Assembly (NCBI GenBank): GCA_030323885.1
Contig: CM059186.1
Coordinates: 26,268,271-26,332,270, forward strand
Length of the DNA stretch: 64,000 nt
Direction: 5' to 3'
Source of the DNA: Branchipolynoe longqiensis
Lineage: Eukaryota > Annelida > Polychaeta > Phyllodocida > Polynoidae
Within the stretch, counting starts at the first letter, position 1. Each line of letters starts with the position of its first letter. The notes beneath the pieces were generated by a model. It was not told the DNA's origin. It was given only the letters and a program-made list of their open reading frames with translations, and searched no databases. The translations under genes were made by a program, and so were the position numbers. This document shows, in pieces, positions 1 to 11,122 of this stretch.

Positions 1-59
1 TTATTCACAGTCTATCAGAACAGCACAACATCGGGACAAGTGGAGAACCATTGCATCCA

Positions 60-169
60 ACCCTCGACTAGAGGATGGAACTATTGATTGATTGAAGCTG
101 ACCACCTCCCTATATGGACCACTTAAAGTTGGTCCCAAAGTCGGTCGATTTAGAGAGGCTTTACTCTAT
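60..169 (+). mobile_element. Right end of an AGAGT-TIR MITE
   Basis: GACCGACTTT-like internal words and the terminus TTTAGAGAGGCTTTACTCTA match the element at 46575-46772. The left part is beyond or before the window start. Confidence 0.5.
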
Positions 170-170
170 A

Positions 171-560
171 TGTATATATGTATGCATATGTATGTAAGTG
201 AATGCATGTTTATCTGTGTTTATGTTTGTACAGGTATGTATGTATACCTTTATCAGATCTGTTTATAGATGCCTTTATGTATGCATGAATGAATGTATGT
301 ATATATATATATATATATGTATATGAATGCATTAGCATATAAGTGTGTGCATATTTATCTACATGTATGTGTATGTATGTTTATCTATATTGATGTATGT
401 GTATGTATATGCATGTGTATGTATCTGTATATATGGACATGCACATATATATGTGTGCCTGTGTATACGTGTGCATGTATATGTGTATCCGTGTATATGT
501 ATGCATGTCTGCGGTTGTATATCTATCTATACCTATTGCTGTATATGCATATACATATAT
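171..560 (+). repeat. Imperfect TATG/TGTA microsatellite
   Basis: About 390 bp of alternating purine-pyrimidine TATGTATG-type sequence. Open frames here (293-617) are products of the missing stops in such repeats. Confidence 0.9.
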
Positions 561-564
561 GTGA

Positions 565-918
565 GTTACCAGACAGGATGGCTAAATGAGTTGAGCGTCC
601 GTCTCCCGTTTTGGTAGATCGTGGGATTCGAACCCGTGGGTTCGAACCCTGGTCGAATCAAACCAATGACTTAAAAATTGATACTTGTCACTTCCTCGCC
701 ATGCGCTAAGCATTAATAGGATAGGGCAAGGACTGGTTGGCTCAGTGTCAGGATAATGTGACTGAGGGGGATATCAGGTCATGGTGCCGGTGGCCTGGTC
801 TCCCAGTCCCAGTTGAGCTGTGCTATAAAGTCACCATGAGCGCGCACTGCTACAAGCCGGTATCCATCCTGATATGACCTTAGATGTTGTCAGGTCATAA
901 AACCCCAACAACCAACCA
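565..918 (+). mobile_element. SINE-A, full-length tRNA-headed copy
   Basis: The tRNA-like head has A-box-like ATGGCTAAATGAGTTGAGCG and B-box GGTTCGAACCC (around 640). The body contains GGATAGGGCAAGGACTGGTT and GTCAGGATAATGTGACTGAG. The 3' end GATGTTGTCAGGTCATAAAA closes it. Transcription would be by RNA polymerase III if active. No A-tail; ends in a CAACCAACC-type repeat. Confidence 0.85.
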
Positions 919-1054
919 GCCATATGTGAGTGAGTTAAGATGTGGTTTTGGGGGAGCTGTGAGTGGCGACCGGGAAAAGGGAGGAGTGTGTGTATATGTG
1001 TGTGTGGGGGGGTGCATGGTTCTAGAAGACGTCAGATTACACCAGGCTTGCTAG

Positions 1055-1636
1055 TGCTGTCACACTACGACGCTTCTCTGCAACGCGCGTCGACATGTGT
1101 CCGTTTTTGGCAAAACGTCGGGAGACGTCGGGAAGCGTTACACGCACGTTAGGCGCGCGTCGGTACAATCGGTACACCTTGATGGACGTTGACAGTCGCT
1201 GAGGATTGTCGGCACGCGTCGGCGCGCGTTTAAAGTTTTGTGCTTGCACAAAACTTTTCGACGTTTGCTCATGTGTGGGTCGAACGTTACGGGGACGTTA
1301 GGCGCGCATCGAAATACGTTAAACGCGCTGGAATAACGTTATGCGAACGCTAGGCAGATGCCGCACGCGTGGGAGGGTCATTCGCACACGTTGCGCCAAA
1401 CTGGGGCATTGTTGCTTTATGCCCTAGCAACATCTAGGGTCATATGAAGATGTCGTGCCAAACTTTTGTTTTTGCCCCACGCGTCGACACATGTTGGCCG
1501 CATGCTACTAACACGCTGAGCTGATGCCAAACTTTTTCCCAACACCGCCGAAAAGTTGGACGTGTCTCGACGTGTACAACTAATTTTGCGTGTTGGCGGC
1601 GTGCCGGTGAGAAGCGTTGTAGTGTGACTGCAGCAT
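1055..1636 (+). mobile_element. PIF/Harbinger-like MITE, family H1, CG-rich interior
   Basis: Inverted ends TCACACTACGACGCTTCTC (1060) and its near complement ending at about 1627, with weaker outer matches to 1055 and 1636. Flanked by TAG at 1052-1054 and 1637-1639, one base off the TWA expected. The interior is dominated by ACGCGCGTCG and ACGTTAGGCGCGC words, in both orientations. A short SINE-A 3' core (about 1425-1465, reverse) is embedded. Confidence 0.65.
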
Positions 1637-1798
1637 TAGTGTGGTGCTTACAGGAATGTAACAGTTACATCCATCACACTCATAGTCATACACGAGGGGA
1701 CGAAAAAGCACGTGCACACACCCACTTAATGGTACCACTGGATGGAGCGCAGATGTCCCAGCAATCTTCTTACAAACATCTCATTGCCAACAACTGGG

Positions 1799-2116
1799 GC
1801 GAGGTGGCCGAATTCGTAGAGCGCAAGGCTCGGGATTTCGATTCCCGGTCGAGTCATACCAATGAGTTATGCAATTTTTACCTGTCGCTTCCTAGCTTGG
1901 CGCTCAGTGTTAATAGGATAGGGCAAGGACTGGTTGGCTCAGTGTCAGGATAATGTGACCGAGTGGGGATATCGGGTCATGATGATGGTGGCGTGGTTTC
2001 CCAGTGGGGCAGTCCTATAAAGTAGCCATGAGTGCACACTGTTTCAATTCGGTACCCGTCCTGATATGACCTTATATGTTGCCAGGATGTAAAACTCCAA
2101 AAACCAACAACCAACC
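1799..2116 (+). mobile_element. SINE-A, full-length copy with shortened tRNA head
   Basis: Head GAGGTGGCCGAATTCGTAGA, B-box-like TTTCGATTCCC, shared body (GGGCAAGGACTGGTTGGCTC) and 3' core ending ACTCCAAAAACCAACAACC. About 10 bp of the anticodon-arm region is missing compared with the copy at 33938. Followed by (TA)n. Confidence 0.85.
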
Positions 2117-2220
2117 TAATATATATGTATATGTATATATATATATGTATATGTATATATATATATGTATATGAATATGTATATATATACATATACATAT
2201 ATATATATTTATTTATATGC

Positions 2221-2840
2221 ATAAACAATGTGACAGACCCCAAATCACAAGCCTATGAAATTAAGTCCAATCATTGCTGAATCTAGCGCTGACAAAAGGC
2301 ATTATTCACTGAATACAATACATTTTAGTAAAAGAAAAAAAATGTCCACGTTTGTCCCGCTCACACCGAGCCCCCTTCCGCCCGACACTAACCTTTCACC
2401 TCGCCAAGGTAACCCCCTCCCCCCCGCCCCCCACTCCCGCTGCCCCCACCTTCAATGCCCCCCTCCCCCCACACACACAACACACACTAAAAAAATACCC
2501 AAGCCTGACTTCCACCTTTACCCGTAAATCATGCTAATGACTTTCCGGTCCCAACAAACTCATTAAATGCATCTTATCTAATTCTCTCCGCACCATTACC
2601 TGTTTATGCAAATTGTGTTAGATTGCAACTTAGACTGGCGATGGTAGCCAGTATGGTATATATACCACTGCAATTCCATAATGTATGGTGCAATGAACCT
2701 TACACTTACAGCAAAGGTTTGGTCATCGAATGCAAAATGTAGGGAGAATTTCTTCAATGCGACAGTCAAATAGTCAGCTATTTACATTACAGGAAAGTAG
2801 CTTAGAGTTTAAACGGTTAAATCATAGGTTGCGTGTGTGT
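2221..2840. other. Unrecognised sequence with a C-rich tract
   Basis: C-rich at 2370-2480 (CCCCCTCCCCCC), otherwise unique-looking. No gene signal. Confidence 0.5.
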
Positions 2841-3155
2841 TGTTTTACGTCCTAGCAACATCTAAGGTCATATCAGGATAGGTACCGACTTGTGCCAGTG
2901 CACACTCATGGTGACTTTATAGTGCTGCCCCACTGGGAAATCAAGTTGTCGGCACCCTGACCCGATATCCCACTCAGTCACATTATCCTGACACTTCGCT
3001 AGCCAGTCCTTGCCCTATTCTATTAATGCCGAGCGCCAGGCTAGGAAGCGACAAGTATCAAAATTTGTCATTTGTTTGACTCGAGAGGGACCTGAACTCC
3101 CGATCTCCCGCACACGAGGCCCGCGCTCTATTGATTCAGCCACCACGCCCGGTCC
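2841..3155 (-). mobile_element. SINE-A, full-length copy, reverse
   Basis: Starts with the 3' core TTTTACGTCCTAGCAACATC, runs through the body to the inverted head ending GATTCAGCCACCACGCCCGG. Diverged by point changes only. Confidence 0.85.
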
Positions 3156-3159
3156 ATTT

Positions 3160-3480
3160 TCTTGAAGATTTATACTGCCTATCAAGGATAAGCCTGAATA
3201 GACTTGTTTTCACCATTAGACAGTTTGTCAATAGAGAGCCCGAGCCTACACTTTTACTGACCCAAGGGATTTTTAACCTCCCACACCACATAGACATGGT
3301 ATGAGAGAAACTGGCCTTTGATGTCGCTGTAAGTTATACACAGTGGTACCATAGGTTACGATTGACCGCAGATGACAAACTAGAGGCTGTGGGGTTGACG
3401 TAGCAGTTTTGTTACAAATCCAGGGTGAGCGACATGAACCGAACGAGCACGCGCTTCCCACCCGGGGCATCATGGTATCA
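3160..3480 (+). repeat. Dispersed repeat R1, longest copy
   Basis: TTGAAGATTTATACTGCCTA to GTAAGTTATACACAG (3160-3346) matches 50992-51180 closely, and its first half matches 54907-55030. The remaining sequence to 3480 has no second copy here. No terminal structure or protein motif; nature unknown. Confidence 0.7.
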
Positions 3481-3600
3481 ATCTATCGCTAATGTCAAAC
3501 CTGGCTTACACGAGTTATACTCGTCACTCGATTGTCATGTGATTGACATTATTGATGCTCGGTAAAGCTATTTTAAATATTTACCCAAGCCTCTATGATC

Positions 3601-3780
3601 GGCTATTGGACGTCAAGTGTATATGGCCATTCTGACATATTTATTTGGAGGAAACTCGCTGCCACCACATAGGCTACCCTTTCCAATAAACAGCAAGGGG
3701 TCTTCATATGCACTTTCCCACAGACAGGACAGCACATACCACAGCCATTAATGAACCAGATGGGGCCCACTGGTTGATAG
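3601..3780 (-). mobile_element. SINE-B fragment, reverse
   Basis: Matches the 3' two-thirds of the copies at 9545 and 29488: CATTCTGACATATTTATTTG, then AGGCTACCCTTTCC and GTGCACTTTCCCACAGACAGG-like sequence (diverged). Head missing. Confidence 0.75.
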
Positions 3781-3940
3781 TGCTCAGTGTCAGGATAATG
3801 TGACTGGGTGGGATATGGTGCCATGGTACCAGCACCATGGTGTCACAGTAGGGCAACACTATAAGGTTGCCCATGAGTATGCTCTGTCACCAATGAATAC
3901 CTAAGTCCAGACGATTTTAGATGTCGTTAGGACCTTCACA
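3781..3940 (+). mobile_element. SINE-A 3' half, diverged
   Basis: GCTCAGTGTCAGGATAATGT through GATTTTAGATGTCGTTAGGA. Joins directly to the SINE-B fragment before it. The sequence ACCTAAGTCCAGACGATTTTAG links it to the palindromes at 4140-4320. Confidence 0.65.
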
Positions 3941-4045
3941 ATTATATATCTATATATAAACCAATAAATCTTCTTCATATATATCCACGATTATTTATAT
4001 GCTGGCAATCATTATTCGCAGTCTTAAATTCATTTGCTAATTTTT

Positions 4046-4320
4046 GGGGCGTTTTACATCCTAGCGACATCTAAAATCATCTGGACTTAGACATCGACTT
4101 GTGATATATATATATATATATAATATATATATTATATATAATATATATATAGCAAATCGATACCTAAGTATCTAGACTTGGGTATCGATTTGTGATATCA
4201 TTATATATTTATATATATATATCACAAATCGATACCTAAGTATCTAGACTTAGGTATCGATTTGTAATGTAATTATATATTTATATATATATCACAAATC
4301 GATACCTACGTCCAGATTAT
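4046..4320. repeat. Array of TA tracts and palindromes derived from a SINE-A 3' end
   Basis: After a reverse SINE core at 4046-4105, three units alternate (TA)n with a palindrome built on CACAAATCGATACCTA and its complement, centred near 4165, 4245 and the right edge. Each can form a stem of about 20 bp. Unit length about 85 bp. Confidence 0.7.
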
Positions 4321-4540
4321 ATATGTTCTGTAAGGAACGTATGGACAAATAAATACGGCGCAATACTCACCTGTAATGTCGTTTGGCCTACACTTGACCT
4401 AATAATATTATACTATAACTAGTATAAGAGCCTAGTTCCTACTTTTCCCACGGTGGCACCACCTGTGAGTGGATCCTCGCACCATTTACACGGCACTTAG
4501 AAGTTAGAGCCGGATCTCAAACTTAAACTAGTAGTCCATT

Positions 4541-4735
4541 TTGTGGGTGGTTGGTTGTTGGAGTTTTATGTCCTGGCAACATCTAAGGTCATATCAGGAT
4601 GGGTACCGACTTGTGACAGTGCACACTCATGGCATCTGTATAGTGCTGTCCCACTGGGAAGTCAGGCCGCTGGCGCCATGAACCGATATCCCACTCAGTC
4701 ACATTTTCCTGATGCTAAGCTAACCAGTGGTCCAT
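4541..4735 (-). mobile_element. SINE-A, truncated copy, reverse
   Basis: GGTTGGTTGTTGGAGTTTTA start, core and half of the body to GATGCTAAGCTAACCAGTGG. Head absent. Confidence 0.8.
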
Positions 4736-4949
4736 TGTGTGTGTACATGCATCCGTGTATATTGCTTATCATAGAGTTCAATTTACTCAGTCATTTGAGT
4801 TGAGTAGATAGTTTGTAGAAATCGACGAATCAACACAATTAGATACACTGGTCCCACCGTAATGCTTGAAGTAAGTTAAACTAGGTATATAAGATTCAAC
4901 ACTGGTGGCTATGGACAGAGTAATGACGATGATCATCATCAATCCCTAA

Positions 4950-5644
4950 AGCCCCATTCACACATAGCTGGACGAGCCCCCGATTTTGAGGCGGACCACC
5001 CACGGACCAACGGCCTGGACTGTCCCAGACCAGCACGGATAAAATCACTGTTTTCGTCGATTTTTGCCTCGCAGTCACACTTTCCCAGACGAGCCCCGGA
5101 TGAGCCCCAGACCACCCCGTACCACCCCCGGACTGCCCCCAGACTGGGTTGGACCGGCCCCGTATGAGGCCGGACCACCCCTGGACTGCCCTGGCCCACC
5201 CCTGGACTATACCAGATCACCCCCGGACTATCCCGGATCACCCCCGGTCTTACGGGGGCAGTCCGGGAGTGGTCCGTGTCTAGGCCGGGGGTAGTCCTGG
5301 ATAGTCCGGGGATGGTCTGGGTCAAACCATGGTTCAAAATTACCCTGGACAGGCCCGGTCCACCCCGGACCACCCCTGAAATACCCGGTCCACCCCCAGA
5401 CCACCCCCGGATCAGGCCGGATTGAGGCCAGATCGCAAAATCCCCCGGACCGCCCTGGATGTCTTAAACATTTTAAAACATCCGAGGGTGAGCCCGGACA
5501 GCGCAGAATGAGCCACGGATCAGGCCGGATCAGGGGGTGTCGGCACGGATGAGCCACGGACAAGCCACGGATCGCCCCGGACCACCCCGGATGGAGGTCC
5601 AGGGCTCGTCCGGCCCCTGATCTGGGTATGTGTGACTGGCGCTT
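4950..5644 (+). mobile_element. PIF/Harbinger-like MITE, family H3, CCGGACCACC interior
   Basis: Inverted ends AGCCCCATTCACACATA and, at right, the complement of AGCGCCAGTCACACATA. Flanked by TAA at 4947-4949 and, after one extra T, at 5645-5647. The interior of ~600 bp is an irregular array of CCGGACCACCCC-type words in both orientations, with strong self-complementarity. It gives open frames on both strands that are only shadows of the repeat. Confidence 0.65.
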
Positions 5645-5830
5645 TAACTACGAGGGTCATTGGGGTGCCACATATGATTTTGCAACTGGTTTTCTCCATT
5701 TTCCCCGTTCTCCACTGCCCTCTGGGACTTTCCAAACTCGAGGCTTGTCTATTCTCTGACAGGTTGTCTTCCCACCTCTTCCTTTGTCCAGCTTGTCTTC
5801 TTCTCCCTTTCACTGAGTCTTGCAAGATGG
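5640..5830 (-). pseudogene. Fragment of a LINE-type ORF2 C-terminal tail
   Basis: The minus-strand frame contains GRRRQAGQRKRWEDNLSE followed by Ser-Pro-Arg-Gly-Gln-Trp, resembling the basic tail (KRGRQ-KRWEDNI-EWTG...) seen after the RT domain in many non-LTR elements. Only about 60 codons can be followed. It abuts the right end of the element at 4950-5644. Identified by pattern only. Confidence 0.45.
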
Positions 5831-6429
5831 TTTTGGCAGGACCTGATGAACGCGAAACATAACCGTACCACTGCAGTTTGTCTCTTTACAATCGTTAGAT
5901 CTTTGTGTGATCCAATAGACTACATCACGGTTCCAGTGGCGTTGTGCATTGTGGGATGCGTCAGAGCAAAACAAAGCCGCGAGAAGCACATGGCACACTG
6001 CCAGTATGAAATCTGCTAGTTTCAGCTCATCTCAGCTCTTGTTTGAAACATAGAATACCAACTAAAAAAATATATATAATAAATTAAGATATTAATCTTT
6101 TATTCAGCATTGCATTTACATCAATATAATCAGCACATCTTATGACATGTGCATTTAGATTTAGACAAATCTAGGCACTCAGACTAGTGTTAGAGCCATA
6201 GCCAGAGTCAGTTTTACTTATTTTATTCATGTTTTTATATATATCCTATGGTTAATGACATATGTAGAAATAGAAAATGAGTAAGGTTAACCAGATATTG
6301 GTTATATATTTCTTTGAAACAAGTTTTTGTTGACACATTTGACATTTTAATATTTAGAACAAGAATTACTTCTTGCTAATCAATGGTGATTTAAACATCA
6401 GTCTGTAAAGTGACTGAAATTGTATTTTT

Positions 6430-6770
6430 CTTAGCTCAAAATGCTTAATTATGGAGAGTTATGTCTTAAACATATTCATTATATTATTAGATTGCATCCT
6501 TCCGTCCATATTTGTGCCAAATTGTTATATATTTCTATTTATTTTGAATAAAATCGAAGTTTTGCCCTACGCGTATCGGCAAACTCAATGGCCGTACGCC
6601 TTTGCTTTGCTCCCAAAGCATTTTTCAGTGCATGCGCAGTCAGAAGCGTGATGTAGTCTATTGCCCGTTGCATCTTGGTATGGGCGTCCTTATTGGAAAC
6701 ATTCTTTTTGTATGAGATGCGTAGTATCTTGCAGTAGAACCTAACTTCCATGGTTCATACATATTCTTCT
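6430..6770 (+). repeat. Single relative of the 41.6-kb satellite
   Basis: TTTCTATTTATTTTGAATAA, GTTTTGCCCTACGCGTATCG and GCAAACTCAATGGCCGT match the satellite unit. After it, CTTTGCTTTGCTCCCAAAGC resembles the sequence that follows the satellite at 42570-42600. Surrounding 6000-7290 is AT-rich with nothing else recognised. Confidence 0.6.
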
Positions 6771-7294
6771 TTGGAGTTCTTTTACTAAGTTGCGTTGATT
6801 TTTTGGCCCCACGCCAACACTTCTACACTGCAGAGAGTATACATGACCTTTTTACTAAAGTAAAACAAGAAAACATTTTAGCCTTTTTGAGGGCAGCTGG
6901 ACTGTACCACCTCATATAGTTTACTAAATAAATGCTATCAATTATTAATAAAACTTTTATTTTTCTATGGGAATTTGTTTCCCTTGACCACAAATATATG
7001 ATTGTGAGCTTTCTATTTTAATGAGTGTCTATTGGCACATAATTGATTGTCTGCTTTTAAATGTAAAAGCGATGGTTTGAACAAAAAACAAACATTTCTC
7101 GCCGTGAATATGGCCTATGCTGCCGACACGGCGTAAAGCAACCACCAATAAATCATCAATCAATCTTTGGAGCTCTGCTGAGAGGGTCAAGGATTCACAA
7201 GTATACCAGACGATGGAAGTGACAAGGGAGCACATTAGTCATTAGTCGTATCTTAAAGTTGAGAGCAATCCTCAAGTCAATCCAAGCTGGTTAA

Positions 7295-7690
7295 AGCTAA
7301 GATTCCAAATATGCGGTATGCGAATGTTGTTGTTTGTTGTTTGTTTGTTGTTGTTTTACGTCCTAGCAACATCTAAGGTCATATCAGGCGAATGTGAATG
7401 CGGCAAAAAATGGAAAAGCATGTAAAGACACAGTAGTGCTTCCATATGTTCGAATGTGAATGCAAATGCAAATGCAAATGCAAATGCGGCAAGTGTATTT
7501 CTATGAGGACCGATTGGTGCGAATGGGAATGCGAATATGAATGCAGCCTCTTTTGCCATCTAGAAAACAACAGTAACTTTGACGTTCCTTCACAAATTTG
7601 TAGAAAGAAACACCGAACATTGCATCGATATCTATACCGCATGCACATTCGTATTTGCATGCCGCATGCCGCGTATATGGAATCTTAGCT
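7295..7690 (+). mobile_element. PIF/Harbinger-like MITE, family H4, copy a
   Basis: Ends AGCTAAGATTCCAAATATGC and the complementary right end, with TAA on both sides (7292-7294, 7691-7693). The interior iterates GAATGCAAATGC words. A SINE-A 3' core (7341-7388, reverse) is inserted near the left end. Confidence 0.8.
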
Positions 7691-8150
7691 TAAGCCTTGT
7701 CAATGCTGCTGTTGTCAGTGCTATCCTAGAGAGTATCTCAGGCTTGGAAGCCTCATCAGTTATATGTGAGTCCTTTCCTTCACAAATTTGTAAAAAGAAA
7801 CACCGAACATCGCATCGATATCTATACCGCATGCACATTTGTATTTGCATGCCGCATGCCACATGCTGCATATATGGAAACTTAGCTTAAGCCTTGTCAA
7901 TGCTGCTGTTGTCAGTGCTATCCTAGAGAGTATCTCAGACTTGGAAGCCTCATCAGTTATATGTGAGTCCTTTCCTTCACAAATTTGTAAAAAGAAACAC
8001 CGAACATCGCATCGATATCTATACCGCATGCACATTTGTATTTGCATGCCGCATGCCACATGCTGCATATATGGAAACTTAGCTTAAGCCTTGTCAATGC
8101 TGCTGTTGTCAGTGCTATCCTAGAGAGTATCTCATCCTAGAGAGTATCTC
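7691..8150 (+). repeat. 197-bp tandem duplication of the right half of MITE H4 plus flank
   Basis: Units 7691-7887 and 7888-8084 each begin TAAGCCTTGTCAATGCTGCT and end CTTAGCT, the MITE terminus. The last unit breaks off near 8145 with a short repeated word (ATCCTAGAGAGTATCTCA). So three copies of the H4 right terminus lie in a row. Confidence 0.85.
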
Positions 8151-8235
8151 AGTTATAAGTGAGTGCAGGTGTTTGAAGCTTGTGACTGTCTCAGTAATGG
8201 TACTGGCCCGAGGACTGTGTCCCAAGACATCCCTC

Positions 8236-8521
8236 AAAGCTGTGTAATCCGACGAAAGCAAAACATTTTCAAAACCAAAACACTTGATCCTACATTTCCT
8301 ATTTAAATACTAATGCGCTCGTTAAACAGTGAGTACAGTCTATTGCGCCTTTACTTTGCTGCTATGCTTGAAAACAAAACCTATGTCCAACATATCTGGG
8401 TGCACACCAATATTAATTTTGCCATATTTTCACTTCAAATATGTCAAAAGTTAACCCTTTAAGGTAAAGGTTACTTCAAACTAACATAAAGTAGATTATA
8501 GCGACCAATCTAATATATTTA

Positions 8522-8560
<39 letters not shown>

Positions 8561-8632
8561 CTATATATATATATATATATAAAGAAGTAAATGCCAGGAT
8601 ATCAAAACCATCGGATTATGCAACTCTGAGGA
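8236..8632 (+). mobile_element. TTAA-flanked MITE, copy with expanded TA tract
   Basis: Decayed left end (AAGCTGTGTAATCCGACGAA), body words shared with the other copies (ACTTCAAATATGTCAAAAGTTAA), a (TA)n expansion at 8525-8580, and right end CCATCGGATTATGCAACTCT. The middle (about 8335-8395) is replaced by unrelated sequence. Confidence 0.7.
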
Positions 8633-8875
8633 AGCGTTACATCGCGTTTTCGACACCGCAATTCGGGAAATCGAACGGCACCGTCTATTATTGCGGTCAC
8701 GTGACAGCTGCGCGGCGTTATGTTTATGTATGCGCACCAACTGTCGGGCTGGCAGGTCACGTGCACACGCCACACGCCCCGCGCCGAGTCCTGACCTATC
8801 GCGTGGTCGCTTGCTTTTCAGTTTCTCAATCAACCCTATAACGCCTGTCGGGAGAGGAAGGGGGAAGGGTAGGTT

Positions 8876-9140
8876 GGTAGGTTGGTTGTTGGAGTTTTAA
8901 GTCCTGGCAACATCTAAGTTCATATCAAGACGGAGGTTGGTTGGTTGTTGGAGTTTTACGTCTTGGCAACATCTAAGTTCATATCAAGACGGAGGTTGGT
9001 TGGTTGTTGGAGTTTTACGTCCTGGCAACATCTAAGGTCATTTCAGGATGGGGACTTTATAGTGCTTCCCCACTAGTAAATCAGGCTGCTGTCACCATTA
9101 CCCAACATCCCACTCACTGACTCACTCACATTATCCTGAC
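8876..9140 (-). mobile_element. SINE-A 3' end, triplicated in tandem
   Basis: A ~63-bp segment starting GGTTGGTTGTTGGAGTTTTA occurs three times in a row (8878, 8938, 8999). The third copy continues into the body as far as CACATTATCCTGACTG. Typical of tail slippage or template switching during retroposition. Confidence 0.8.
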
Positions 9141-9544
9141 TGCACTTCTTGGTATTTTGTTATGGCTATTTAGTTAAAATACATGAATGCTTTTAGCTTT
9201 TGCTGATCAAAATCGCTAAATGCCGAAAGCTTTAAAAAAAGTCTGTTATTAAATTATTAAATGCGTTATTGCCGTAATAATATCACAGTTGAGTATATCA
9301 GAAATGCAGGTTGTGCGTCTGCATTGACTACATTTCGGTCGGTACACATTACTGGAGTCCCATCAACCTGACCCGCACCCCTCCCATATCGGGAAATAAC
9401 TGATGAATAGTTAAACTATTAGAAGTACTTTGATAATCTATTTCATTAATCTCACACTTGTGCCATCTTGATTCAAACGAGAGGTTAGTTGACCAACTGA
9501 TCCTAGGCAAAATCTTGGCAATGCAATGATGTACTGCTATGCGC

Positions 9545-9897
9545 CTGGAGGCAAAAAGGAGCAGGACGTAGCTCAGGCAGTAGAGTGTACACCTGTGAGG
9601 TGTGGATCATCCGATCGAACCTGCTCAGTGGATACATTAGCAGTTTGGGATATTTTCCATTCCAACCAGTGGTCCACAACTGGTTCATCAAAGGCTGTGG
9701 TATGTGATGTCCTGTCTGTGGGAAAGTGCCTATAAAAGACCCCTTGCTGCTTATCAGTAAGAGTAGCCTATATGGCGGCAGCGGGTTTCCTCCAAACAAA
9801 TATGTCAGAATGACCAAATGTTTGATGTCCAATAGCCGATGATAAAAATCAATGTGGTCTAGAGGTGTCGTTAAATAAAACACACTTTCTGGATGCA
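9545..9897 (+). mobile_element. SINE-B, full-length tRNA-headed copy (molluscan type)
   Basis: Head GACGTAGCTCAGGCAGTAGA (A-box-like), degenerate B-box ATCCGATCGAACC. The body includes TCTGTGGGAAAGTGCCTATA, CCTCCAAACAAATATGTCAG and GATGTCCAATAGCCGATGAT, ending TGTCGTTAAATAAAACACAC. This 3' region resembles a SINE I know from molluscs. Confidence 0.85.
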
Positions 9898-10132
9898 AAA
9901 ATGACTCAGGTAGTTCAAGCGTTATGCCAATATATTTTACTTTATTTCCGAACAAGCAAAGATACATGCAAAGAAAAGATTCCTGACATGGGCGATGAAA
10001 ATTAGAGCTATTGCAGATCTCTCAGCAGTGCGCATTGGAAAAGTTTGTCAGTAATTACAGCTGGTAAATGTCTCTGCACCTCCAGCGGTTCATTAATCAG
10101 TTAGTGCAATCGCAGATCTCGCAGCGCTGACC

Positions 10133-10481
10133 TTAAAGCTGCATAGTGTGATGACATATCAACTTTTCCAAATCAAACCAATTATCTAGATTTGATTTGA
10201 CATATCTAACTTAGACACTGATGAAGCAAATTAAGCATTTGTTTCTGCGTAGATGGCAATACTGAGTCAATTTAACAGAACCTGTTACTGCAGAAGTCTA
10301 TGGTGTTAAAGTTTTTGCAAGCTTGCCAAAACTACTTTTCCATGTTTGCACTCAAAATATCTCAAAAGTTTACCATTTAAGTAACTTTGAACTAATGTAA
10401 AGTAGATACTAGTGATCGATCTAATATATTTATCTCAGAATAAATACAGAAATTCAAAACCATCGGACTATGCAACTTTAA
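10133..10481 (+). mobile_element. TTAA-flanked MITE, complete copy
   Basis: 349 bp including TTAA at both ends (10133-10136, 10478-10481). TIRs AGCTGCATAGTGTGATGA and CATCGGACTATGCAACT. The best reference for the family together with 31867-32222 and 62270-62623. No coding capacity. Confidence 0.85.
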
Positions 10482-11122
10482 CTGCATTCTAAAGCGAGCC
10501 TACATGCACTCGATGGCACCACGTTGTGTGAGTGTGGAATTGATCAATAAGCTAGGGTAACTATGTCAATCCCGATAGTTGTCTCTCTTTGGGAAAACAA
10601 TCCAGAAGCAGCCTCGTTTTCGAACTGTCACAGTTGGACGCGACGACGCTGCACAGTCTGATCGGAAATCGGCGTCATGGCCGACTTCCAACTAAAGATC
10701 GCTAAGTGTATCCTCAGCATAGCCGCTCAAGGCTCTCTTCGCGTGCCAAGGTTAGGGCGGCACTCAAATCACAGAGTATCTTTTGAAGTGGTTCTTCTTA
10801 CGGATCACGACCAGGGAAATTAGTGCCAGGTGACATTAGCTGAGGGTGAAGACGTGACGTGACGTGACGTGCAGCGAGGCGACAAGCCCCCCCCCCGTCC
10901 GCCTCCACACATACCCCCCCCCCTTCCCCTCCCTCCCTCCTCACACACATGCCAGCCCCCTCCCCCCCCCCCCCATCCCCGCCACTCCGCAGCCAAGGAT
11001 CGCCCTGGGGCGATGTGTCAAGCCTCAAAACCTTAGCGCTTAACTTGCCTCGGCCGCTTGTCACGTGAGACACCAGCGGCAACAACAGGCAACTGAAATA
11101 AAATGTCAAAGAAGAGCCTATT
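10482..11122. other. Unrecognised sequence with C-tracts
   Basis: 10540-10800 is GC-balanced unique-looking sequence without an ORF of note. 10885-10980 has runs of 7-11 C that pair with no nearby repeat. Confidence 0.5.

Noticed and set aside
9503..9967. 154-codon minus-strand frame
   Set aside because: It is the reverse of a SINE-B copy; the same frame occurs over other copies.
10133..10481. Assigning the TTAA-flanked MITEs to piggyBac
   Set aside because: The TTAA duplication fits, but the TIR starts AGYTGCATAG and not with the C-rich start usual in piggyBac; family left open.
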